This document shows positions 22,829 through 29,269 of a stretch of 29,269 nt of DNA, in pieces. The notes under the pieces are model-generated. The model was not told the origin of the DNA. It did no database searches and worked only from the letters and a program-made list of their open reading frames with translations. The DNA lies in NCBI GenBank assembly GCA_965370805.1, contig CBDUVZ010000023.1:1-29269 (forward strand), given 5' to 3'. Positions within the stretch are counted from its first letter, which is position 1; every line of letters begins with the position of its first letter. The DNA is from CBDUVZ01 sp965370805. Its GTDB lineage: Bacteria; Hydrothermota; Tepidihabitantia; Tepidihabitantales; Tepidihabitantaceae. The position numbers and the translations under genes are program-made.

Positions 22829-25434
22829 AACTGGTAGATCTCCTTTCGGCGGGCAAAGGCCTCGCGACCACCCTCCATGATGGACACAATCGCCTTCTGG
22901 ATCTCCGGGTCATCAATGCTGCCCGCCTTGACATCAGCGTGACCGCTGGCAAACGCGCATGCACCCACCTGCTCGGCATCGCCCAGAACCGGGAAGTTCG
23001 CGTTGTGTGTGGCGAAGACAAACTGGGCCGCCTTCTTCAGTACCCGGACGAGCTTGATCACGTCCTCGAAGATGGTTTGGTTGTCCAGGTCGTCTTCCGG
23101 CTGGTCGATGACGACCACGTCATTGTCCCGCTGACTCAAGATGAACAGTATCAACGCTGAAGCCCGCTGCCCGATGGAATGGTCACGCAGTGCCTTACCA
23201 TGGTACTCGATTGTGAACCGATTCGGGACCTGCCACGTCAGCAAGGTCGCTTTGGACTCGCTGAAGTACTTGCGGAAGACCTCGCCCGAGTCACCCATGC
23301 TGCCGCATATGGCATCGAGCGACGCATAGATAGACACGAAATCGGGATGTTGAGTCGTAATGGTCTCCAGTGTGGATTCCCGCAACCGGCTCCCTCGGGC
23401 GTTCGCCTTAAGTTGCTCCAGGAAAGCAGCCTTGTCACCTTTGTATTCAGCCGAAATGTGCAGGGCATTCTGGCTGTCGTTGAGTTTCTTGATCTCAGCC
23501 TCAATCTGCTTGAACTCCTGATGCCAGAGTCCAGACAGCCTCTTCATCTCCATTGTCAGTTCGTCCTGCATGGCCGTCTTGCGCGCCTTGCTCTTCGCCA
23601 CTTCCTCTATGGCGAGCTTGGCTTTCTGTAGCTCGGCGTTCAAGCGGACGAAGTCATCGGGGCGCACGGTCACACCGTCCCGCTGCTGCAGTTGGGTGCT
23701 CAACTGCCGCTCAATCGCGGCGAATTCCTCCCTGAGTGCATCGCGACGGCGCTCCAGTTCACCAAACTTCTCCCGCAGGGACTGGAGTTCTTGGCGCGCC
23801 TCTGTCAGGAGCCGCTGGCCCTTCTCGGGCAGTCGGCGTATTCGTGCGAAGATATCGTTGAACTCATTCATCAGGTCGGCATTGGCACTTGACTCAATTC
23901 TCCCGTATGCAGCGAGCCCGTCTTCCTGCTCACTAAGAAAGGTATCGACTGCGCGGACGAAGGACTCGGCAGCGCCGAGAGCCCGCCGCGCGTTGGTCAC
24001 GTCGGCATTGAAATCGACCTGTCGCCGAAGTTGCTCTTCAACGCCGTACTTGCGGAACAACTCCAGTTTGAACTCTGCGTCTTTCCGCTTGGTCTGGTAC
24101 TCCCGTTCCAGCGCATCCAGGTTCTTCAACTTGTCCAACCGAGCCAGGACGTCCAGAACTTTCTGCCGTTGCTGCGCGATTTCTCGTCGCGTGGAGTCCA
24201 ACCCCGACCCGAGCAGCTTGTCTACTAGTTCCCGCTCGAAGCCTTCGCCTCTGGGAACGAGCTCCTTCTGCCCGAAAAACAGCGGCTTCCTCACAACGGA
24301 TTCCGTGCTGACTCCGGGCCGCAATTGGCCATCGCTATAGACATCTGCCCGGTCATTGAGGATTCGACGGACCTCGCAACGCCTTCCCTGCGCGTCTTCT
24401 GTTTCCACAATCACCTTGCCGCCGCTACCCAAGGCGAAACGCACCAATTCCTGTTTGTACTTCCGGTCCGCAACCGCTTCATCCAAGGGCAATTCCAGGG
24501 CATAGCGTAGCGTCTCCAACACGGCGGACTTCCCGCTTCCGCGAATGCCAATCAGGCAGTTGAGTTGGTCGGAAAAGTCGAACCGCTTCCCATCCAGTAT
24601 CCCTCCTTCGTACCGGATCGACCGTACCCAGGAATGTGGCTGCCGCGGGGGAGTACTGGTCACAATCCGCTCGGCGGCGGGCTTCAACGCAAACTGGATG
24701 GCCTCAAACGTGAAAGCGCCAATCTTAATGAATGTCTTCTTGCCGCGCCCGATCTCGTCCAACGTCTTCGGGTCGGAACCTTCAACCTCGGCAGGATACC
24801 AACCACCCAACCAGCCCTGTACTTTCTGCCGCAGGTCTCGGGTCCGTACCTTCTGGAAAGCCGCCGTGCGGGACTGAAACAGATCATTCGTACCGAGCTC
24901 GGTGATCCTGCCGCCATCGAGTCCGCCCCACAATCCATTCTCCGTCTCGACATGGGCGAAGACCAGGAGGTAGTCACGCTGGTACTTATCCAGTTCGCGG
25001 ATTGTCTCCAGCAAGTCATGGTTGGACCGGGCGTTGCCGCTGTCGTAACCGGTCTGTCCGGCAAAGGTTAGTCCGAGAAAGCTGTTGATGTGGTCCGCAT
25101 TCTCTCGATTGTCGACCCATTCTTCATGGAATACCACCAGTACGTGAATGCCGTTGCGACCGTCCTTGACTGAAAGCTCGACGCCCGGCATCAAATAGAT
25201 GCACTCCTTGTTCGCCGCCTTCCGAAGGGTCTTGAACTCGTCCCGGTCGAACTTGTTATGGTTCGTGATTACGCCGACCCGGATTCCCGCCTGCTCCAGG
25301 GAGGCCACGTAGCGTGCGACGAAGTCCCGTTCGTCACCTGTGTCTGTAAGCTCCCGGTCGCGACGCGTGTGCAGGTGGAAGTCCGCACGAAGCCAGCGGC
25401 TGCCATGCGCGAAGAGGTTTACTCTCTCAGGCAC
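22816..25434 (-). CDS. TrlF-like PHP-domain AAA/SMC ATPase
   Basis: 872 residues. The N-terminal PHP phosphoesterase domain has DFHLHT (18-23), TNHN (57-60), GVE (84-86), H97, FAHVE (159-163) and EGSDPKT (218-224), so metal-binding residues look intact. An SMC/RecN-like ATPase follows, with Walker A GIRGSGKSA (296-304). Long coiled coil occupies roughly 400-680. A signature-like HSIGQRASALILFIL and Walker B VVVIDQPEDD (from 773) follow, then FVFATHNANFPVLGDAEQV. The start is GTG at 25434; the family N-terminus (HGSRWLRADFHLHT) begins right after it, and AAGGA lies 7 nt upstream. It resembles PHP-AAA proteins of defence islands, possibly a nuclease gated by a DNA-sensing ATPase. The family name is from memory. 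Confidence 0.85.
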   Translation of the reverse strand: MPERVNLFAHGSRWLRADFHLHTRRDRELTDTGDERDFVARYVASLEQAGIRVGVITNHNKFDRDEFKTLRKAANKECIYLMPGVELSVKDGRNGIHVLVVFHEEWVDNRENADHINSFLGLTFAGQTGYDSGNARSNHDLLETIRELDKYQRDYLLVFAHVETENGLWGGLDGGRITELGTNDLFQSRTAAFQKVRTRDLRQKVQGWLGGWYPAEVEGSDPKTLDEIGRGKKTFIKIGAFTFEAIQFALKPAAERIVTSTPPRQPHSWVRSIRYEGGILDGKRFDFSDQLNCLIGIRGSGKSAVLETLRYALELPLDEAVADRKYKQELVRFALGSGGKVIVETEDAQGRRCEVRRILNDRADVYSDGQLRPGVSTESVVRKPLFFGQKELVPRGEGFERELVDKLLGSGLDSTRREIAQQRQKVLDVLARLDKLKNLDALEREYQTKRKDAEFKLELFRKYGVEEQLRRQVDFNADVTNARRALGAAESFVRAVDTFLSEQEDGLAAYGRIESSANADLMNEFNDIFARIRRLPEKGQRLLTEARQELQSLREKFGELERRRDALREEFAAIERQLSTQLQQRDGVTVRPDDFVRLNAELQKAKLAIEEVAKSKARKTAMQDELTMEMKRLSGLWHQEFKQIEAEIKKLNDSQNALHISAEYKGDKAAFLEQLKANARGSRLRESTLETITTQHPDFVSIYASLDAICGSMGDSGEVFRKYFSESKATLLTWQVPNRFTIEYHGKALRDHSIGQRASALILFILSQRDNDVVVIDQPEDDLDNQTIFEDVIKLVRVLKKAAQFVFATHNANFPVLGDAEQVGACAFASGHADVKAGSIDDPEIQKAIVSIMEGGREAFARRKEIYQLWKQ

Positions 25435-25449
25435 GTTTCGTTCCTTCCA

Positions 25450-25518
25450 TCATACCTCCTCGCATCGAAGGGGTTGAGTACCGTTCGGCAGCTTCAGTGC
25501 CTCTTCAATCGGGTTCAT
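25450..25518 (-). CDS. Possible leaderless 22-codon leader peptide before the TrlF-like gene
   Basis: The frame starts MNPIEEALKLPNG and ends CEEV, with its stop at 25452-25450. Its ATG is exactly 7 nt after a perfect TATAAT, so a transcript would begin at or beside the ATG. Its last codons contain GAGGAGG. An 8-codon frame (MMEGTKRA) starts in the overlapping ATGATG and stops 1 nt beyond the GTG of the TrlF-like gene. This looks like stepwise translational coupling, but such short frames could be chance. Confidence 0.35.
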   Translation of the reverse strand: MNPIEEALKLPNGTQPLRCEEV

Positions 25519-25525
25519 GGTTGCC

Positions 25526-25554
25526 ATTATACAGCCCTTTTATGTCGTCCTCAA
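25526..25554 (-). promoter_or_regulatory. Promoter of the TrlF/AlbA_2 pair, -35 inside the direct repeat
   Basis: -10 TATAAT (25531-25526) is perfect. -35 TTGAGG (25554-25549) lies inside the right 38-bp repeat with a 17-bp spacer. The left repeat copy has the same -35 but no -10 after it. Confidence 0.6.
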
Positions 25555-25578
25555 CCTGCACTGCAAGGCCAAGTTGGC
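25541..25578. repeat. 38-bp direct repeat, right copy
   Basis: Second copy of the repeat at 21431-21468 (37/38 identical). It abuts the methylase-like remnant at 25584-25664 on one side and the promoter of the gene pair on the other. The sequences flanking the two copies are otherwise different, so the identity ends sharply. Confidence 0.85.
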
Positions 25579-25583
25579 TGCAG

Positions 25584-25664
25584 TTTCGTCGCTCCCCTGG
25601 CCTTGGGCAGGTCCTTGTGCAGCTTCAGCATCTGCTCGACCAGCTTCACCACCCATATGGGCCG
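25584..25664 (-). pseudogene. Remnant of a methylase C-terminus
   Basis: The minus-strand translation KLVEQMLKLHKDLPKARG, followed by ATK, closely matches KLVERMLDLHKKLPKAKG plus ATK in the methylase at 27185-29269. At DNA level, 25600-25652 and 27315-27367 agree at about 46 of 53 positions. The match ends a few bases before the right direct repeat, as if cut there. It is too diverged to be a very recent duplication and is probably the relic of a second methylase gene. Confidence 0.75.
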
Positions 25665-25682
25665 TGCCTGTGCCTTCATGGT

Positions 25683-26501
25683 TCAGTATCTGAGCTTCAG
25701 TATCTTGTTCACTTGGAAGCGCCGGACGTACGGCGGGTGCCGGACCTCATTCATGAGTTCCCAGTAGCACTCCCGTGCGAGCGCCGAACAGACTCCTTCC
25801 GGGTATGTGTAGTGGTACATCGGCGGCTCTCCGCCTTCCCGGACGTAGCTGTGTCGGAACTCAGGCTGCAGGTAATCGTAGATTCCCCAGCGGATGTTGT
25901 TGAGGAACTCCGCGATTGTGCTGCCGTGGTAGTCCAATATGTCGGTGTGGAATCTCTCGTAGAAATCCGACAGAGCGAGCAGGGCAGCATCTACCTTCAC
26001 TGATAGACCGTTTTTCTCGAGCGCTCCTACGAGTTCTTCTGCTACGCGGACGGCCCTAAGGAAGTTGTGCTTGGAGATGTTCCCGCACATCTTGATGAAG
26101 CTCACTCGCTGCAGCTTCAGCGTCGTCTCTGTGTTGATAGAAGGAAGCCACACCTCGACTTCGACCTCCTGCTCAAGCCAACCTGCGAACGCCTGTGTTG
26201 CCTCCTCAAGCAGTCTGCCTGAGCCATCTACATTGAAGCTTGGTGCTCCGGCAATCGCCTTGAGCGCGCCGAGATAGGATGTCGTTCCCACAGGCCCTTT
26301 CTTGTCGGTGCGAGACAGGAAGTCCACGAGCATGATGCTGAAGAACTTCCGGTGAGTCATCGATTTGAAGTGGATTTCCGACTCCGGGTCGGTCCCTGCC
26401 AACTCCAAAACCTCGAAGTTCACCATCTCGTCGATGAGTTCCTTGACAGCCTTCAGGAGCACTACTTCTCGCTCTATCGCACCGAGTCCGTCTGTCATCA
26501 T
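25683..26501 (-). CDS. Unknown 272-residue protein of the methylase cassette
   Basis: I do not recognise the family. From the ATG at 26501 the protein is mixed helical with conserved-looking stretches: MTHRKFFSIMLVDFLS, VWLPSINTETTLKLQRVSF, KMCGNISKHNFLRA, STIAEFLNNIRWGIYDYLQP and a basic C-terminus YVRRFQVNKILKLRY. No signal peptide, membrane helix, nucleotide-binding loop or clear nuclease motif is visible. A further in-frame extension to 26618 would overlap the gene upstream and contains no better start. It lies 49 nt after the nuclease-like gene on the same strand, so it is probably its partner in a restriction or abortive-infection type cassette (inference). Confidence 0.75.
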   Translation of the reverse strand: MMTDGLGAIEREVVLLKAVKELIDEMVNFEVLELAGTDPESEIHFKSMTHRKFFSIMLVDFLSRTDKKGPVGTTSYLGALKAIAGAPSFNVDGSGRLLEEATQAFAGWLEQEVEVEVWLPSINTETTLKLQRVSFIKMCGNISKHNFLRAVRVAEELVGALEKNGLSVKVDAALLALSDFYERFHTDILDYHGSTIAEFLNNIRWGIYDYLQPEFRHSYVREGGEPPMYHYTYPEGVCSALARECYWELMNEVRHPPYVRRFQVNKILKLRY

Positions 26502-26550
26502 GGTTGTAGATGTCGTTGGGTGGTTATCACTGGCTAGCGTTACTGGCCTT

Positions 26551-27063
26551 CTACTGTTTGCTTGGTTTCGGGAAAACATTCGGTTGCTGCAGCTTGGTTC
26601 TTGGGGCAGCTTTCTCATTGAGCCGCCTCAGAGTGCTCAGGCCGACCCAATACTGCCCGTTTTTCCGCTGCTTCGTGTCGTTCTTGCGGAAGTACTCCCA
26701 CACAGGCTTGCCGGGGCCATTGTACACCAGCTTGAACTCATCATCTGCCAACTGCAGGACAAGCAAGTGTTCCGGCTTGCTGTAGAGCGCTATCCCTCGT
26801 CTCCCACCCGTCAGCTTGATCTGCACCTTCCTGTTGCCATCCCGGGTCTCGGCATCGTGGTCCTTGGAGGAAGGAGGCAGCAGTTTCAGATTGAAGGCGT
26901 AGGCCGCAACGACCTCGCCAATGCTGCCGAGCAGGTGTCCATCAATGGTGAACTTCCTACCATCCTCACTGAATTCGTCCTCCAGGTTCCTCACTGCTTC
27001 ATGGAGCTGCCGAATCGCATGGTCCAGCGTCTTCGTGCGTCTTGGCGTCCAGGAATCGCTCAC
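26551..27063 (-). CDS. DUF6998-like protein with PD-(D/E)XK-type nuclease core
   Basis: 170 residues from the GTG at 27063, chosen because GGAGGGGAG stands 6 nt upstream and the GTGA overlaps the stop of the preceding small gene. The core reads GHLLGSIGEVVAAYAF, then KDHDAETRDGNRKVQIKLT. Glu50, Asp70, Gln81 and Lys83 fit the E...D...(E/Q)xK pattern of restriction-nuclease folds. PEHLLVLQL and YNGPGKPVWEYF follow, as I recall for DUF6998. The C-terminus is basic. Located directly after an adenine methylase, it is a candidate restriction nuclease or nuclease-like partner. Activity is inferred, because the Gln at the usual Glu/Gln position is allowed but not decisive. Confidence 0.75.
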   Translation of the reverse strand: MSDSWTPRRTKTLDHAIRQLHEAVRNLEDEFSEDGRKFTIDGHLLGSIGEVVAAYAFNLKLLPPSSKDHDAETRDGNRKVQIKLTGGRRGIALYSKPEHLLVLQLADDEFKLVYNGPGKPVWEYFRKNDTKQRKNGQYWVGLSTLRRLNEKAAPRTKLQQPNVFPKPSKQ

Positions 27064-27188
27064 TTCGTACTCCCCTCCACTACCTTCATTTCCTTCTCCG
27101 TCAGCCCGTACAGTAGTGCCATCGGATGGCACTTCCCGCTGTCGCTCCAATCATCCACCAACTCATCAAACATCGCCGTGCGGCTCAT
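27060..27188 (-). CDS. 42-residue small protein repeating the methylase C-terminal motif
   Basis: The frame starts MSRTAMFDELVDDWSDSG and ends ALLYGLTEKEMKVVEGSTK. Its ATG overlaps the methylase stop (ATGA) and its TGA overlaps the GTG of the nuclease-like gene (GTGA), a strong sign of a translated, coupled gene. The C-terminal YGLTEKEMKVVEG closely matches YGLSDKEIAIVEG at the very end of the methylase. It could be a stand-alone copy of that C-terminal segment or a linker gene. No function is known to me. Confidence 0.65.
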   Translation of the reverse strand: MSRTAMFDELVDDWSDSGKCHPMALLYGLTEKEMKVVEGSTK

Positions 27189-29269
27189 CCGTTCTGTCCT
27201 TCGACGATGGCTATCTCCTTGTCGCTGAGCCCGTAGAGCTCGTATACCAGTTGGTCGATGTTTCGGTCGGTGGCTTTGATGCGGCGTTCGATGGCGGTCT
27301 TGGTCGCGCCTTTGGCCTTGGGCAGCTTCTTGTGCAGGTCCAGCATCCGCTCGACCAGCTTGACCATCTTGTCGTGCATGGTCCTCTCGGCCCTGTCCTG
27401 CAGGCTGCAGGTTTCTATCGGTAGACCCCGAATGAACCGCGCCTCAAAGCTATACCAACCTCCACGCATCTGCGTAGCGGTTTGCTTGACGTACCACTCC
27501 AGCAGCCTGCTATTGAGCAAGCCGAGCATGTACTCACGCGAGTACTCCGGTCGCACCAGTAGGCCGTACCCACCAGCCACTCCACCTGTGAAGAACACAT
27601 CGCCGGTTTCGTCACGAGAAAACGCCGCGTTCGGCGCAATGTCCGGCGTGAATAGCTTCGGCAGATGCATCACGTCTAACGCCTTGGGATAGATGTACCC
27701 ATACCACTTCGGCCCGCGCATCCTCCCGCCCTCGCGGTCAGCCAAGTAGTTCCTATTGGCTTCCAAGTAATCCCAAGTCAGGGGAAACCGCCTACACAGG
27801 TCTTCGGCAGGAATCAGGGCTACAACCCCTCCTTTTGCAGCGTACGGAAACAGTACCAAACGTGCGGTCCGCGTCATGCAGTAGCGCCTGCTGTCGCCGC
27901 CTTTGACCAGAGGATGTAGGAGCTCCGGTTCCAACCAGCATTCTTGCTCGAGTTGCCGGGAGTAGACTTTGACCCTGTCCCTCTTGCGTCCGCGCTCCTC
28001 GACGATGTATATCCTGTCAGCACTCGTCTTGATGCCTTGGAAGATGCGGCTGGTCACATCGCTCAACTTTGTCGGCAGTGCCCGGAGCCTCGCCAGCAGT
28101 TCCGCACTCGGGCCAATGCTGAAAGTCCACTCAGTTGGTGTGAGCCTCTTGATAGGGACGTGGCCCTGCTCGGCTCTGCCCGCAAGACGCCAGCCATCCA
28201 AGTTGTCCACCTTGACGAAGAGGATGCGAGATGCGCGCTGCCTAGACAGGAACATCAAGCAGGTGTAGGTCGTTGCGCCCGCAAAGACCTGTTGGTGCCC
28301 GAAGTGGACAACATGCGATAGGTGCTGACCCTCAGCAATGAGCGCACGCAGTCCCTCACCATAGGTGGCGTTGAAGAACTTGTGTGGCAGGATGAAACCC
28401 AGGAGTCCGGTCTTGTTGAGCAGGTTCAAACCCCGCTCGGCGAAGACCGCGTAGATGTCGTAGTTGCCCTTGGCTGCCGAGCGGTAGTGCTGCTTGAAGT
28501 ACGGCAAGGACTGCGGCGTCCACTCGTTCATGGCCTGGACCCGGATATACGGTGGGTTGCCGATGACGACGTCGAAGCCGCCGCGTTTCATGGTTTCCGG
28601 GAACTCGTCTTCCCAGTCAAAGGCGTTGATACGGATGCGCTGTTCTTCGTCATCGAACAGGGCCTGTTGCTGGCCTTCGTAGAAGTCGGAGCCGATGAGG
28701 CTATTGCCGCATCTGATGTTGCTGGACAGGTCAGGCAATGCCCGTTCGCGGAACATCTTGAGCTGAAGGTTGATGCTTTGTTCCGACTCGCCTTCGAGCA
28801 CTTTGAGCAGGAGGCTGAGTTTGGTGACTTCGACCGCCTGGGAGTCGATGTCCACACCGAAGATGCTGTTGAGCAGGATGCGTTTCTTCTCGCCGGTGGT
28901 AAGCCGCCATTCTCCGGCCGGACCTTTGTAGAGTTACTTGCGAGCCTTGGCCGGGCCGTGAGCGACATACCAGTCGCGGTGCCAGTCGAGCAGGTACTGG
29001 AACGCACCGAGGAGGAACGAACCCGAGCCGCAGGCCGGGTCCAATATGCGCAAGCGGGACGCCTTCGCAGGGGTCAGACCTTTCTTCGGAGTCACCCTCA
29101 CCCTTGCCCTCTCCCGTCCAAGGGAGAGGGAACCTGCATCAGTCCGGGCCGAGGAGTCGCCGCCTTCGAGCAGCTTGCCGACCGTGTTCTTGACGATGTA
29201 ATCCACGATGTAGGTCGGCGTGTAGTAGACCCCACCAGCTGTGCGGACTTCGGGTTTGTATTCGACCTT
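27185..29269 (-). pseudogene. Eco57I/type IIG-like adenine-specific DNA methylase, interrupted by a stop, partial
   Basis: The frame runs from beyond the window end (KVEYKPEVRTAGGVYYTPTY) through motif I DPACGSGSF, then a TAA at 28936-28934. It continues in the same frame: LYKGPAGEWRL, FGVDIDSQAVEVTKLSLLLK, catalytic NPPY (VVIGNPPYIRV), and a TaqI-like specificity region. It ends in a helical LVERMLDLHKKLPKAKG and YGLSDKEIAIVEG. Apart from the stop nothing is missing, so either a recent nonsense mutation or a sequence error separates the SAM-binding motif from the catalytic part. An extra stretch (SLSLGRERARVRVT) lies before motif I. Enzymes of this type modify adenine and often also cut. It is the first gene of a run with the 42-residue, nuclease-like and unknown genes. 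Confidence 0.88.
29107..29130. repeat. Palindromic repeat inserted in the methylase frame
   Basis: CCCTCTCCC (29107-29115) and GGGAGAGGG (29122-29130) form a perfect 9-bp stem with a 6-nt loop, flanked by CACCCTCACCCTTG. Such GGGAGAGGG palindromes are common intergenic repeats in many GC-rich bacterial genomes. Here it sits inside the methylase coding frame and keeps it open, adding residues between KLLEGG and the motif I block. A decayed relative (CTCTCGCCAGTGGGGAG) lies at 21178-21194. Confidence 0.7.

Noticed and set aside
25541..25578. The 38-bp repeat as an integron attC site
   Set aside because: AAC and GTT boxes with internal symmetry are present, but the box spacing and the outer R'/R'' elements do not fit, and no integrase is seen.
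28934..29206. The 90-codon frame with DPACGSGSF as a separate small methylase gene
   Set aside because: It is in the same frame as the downstream part, continues upstream without a start to the window edge, and together they form one methylase interrupted by a single TAA.
1..29269. CRISPR array, transposase, integrase or rRNA
   Set aside because: No regularly spaced long direct repeats, no transposase or integrase motifs and no rRNA sequence were seen anywhere in the window.

Overview
The window is GC-rich bacterial DNA. It probably comes from an uncultivated, double-membraned bacterium. Two secreted proteins end in a FlgD-like Ig/type IX-style C-terminal domain (PNPTRAG...GRHTVQWNG...VPAGVYFVKL). 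That ending is typical of FCB-related and candidate phyla such as WOR-3, Eisenbacteria or KSB1. A TolC/RND efflux system confirms an outer membrane. The phylum is an inference; no rRNA is present.

Layout. (1) 1-6354, plus strand: a consensus promoter carrying palindromic operators, then a TetR regulator, a TolC-like channel, a lipoprotein adaptor and an RND pump, tightly overlapped as one operon. (2) 6403-10773, minus strand: two serine tRNAs, gltX, glnS and an unknown protein, read from one promoter. (3) 10782-12219, minus: a secreted FG-GAP-like protein and a small protein with a sigma region 4-like HTH. (4) 12220-13251: a gene-poor kilobase with two divergent consensus promoters 40 bp apart and a stem-loop. 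(5) 13252-17343, plus: a 1363-residue secreted protein ending in six kelch-like blades and a sorting domain. (6) 17408-20514, minus: ApbE, an AmrS-type radical SAM enzyme, a NusG-II protein, a Gx-family membrane protein and a DUF4321 protein, mostly with 4-nt overlaps. This looks like a flavin/redox operon. (7) 20515-29269, minus: an accessory, defence-like region. It holds a truncated RhuM gene, an AlbA_2/Schlafen-type ATP-binding protein, a TrlF-like PHP-AAA/SMC ATPase, an unknown 272-residue protein, a small nuclease-fold protein, a 42-codon gene and an Eco57I-type adenine methylase. The methylase is broken by one in-frame stop and runs off the window end.

The strongest candidate for something new is region 7. 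The AlbA_2/TrlF pair sits between two copies of a 38-bp direct repeat (37/38 identical), and the right copy supplies the -35 element of the pair's promoter. Just outside that copy lies a fragment of a second methylase C-terminus. The neighbouring methylase cassette encodes a tiny protein, coupled by 4-nt overlaps at both ends, that repeats the methylase's own C-terminal YGL(S/T)xKE motif.

Two window-wide signals also stand out. All six of the best promoters have a 16-bp spacer. Many intergenic gaps carry short degenerate tandem arrays with 7-, 8- or 9-bp units.
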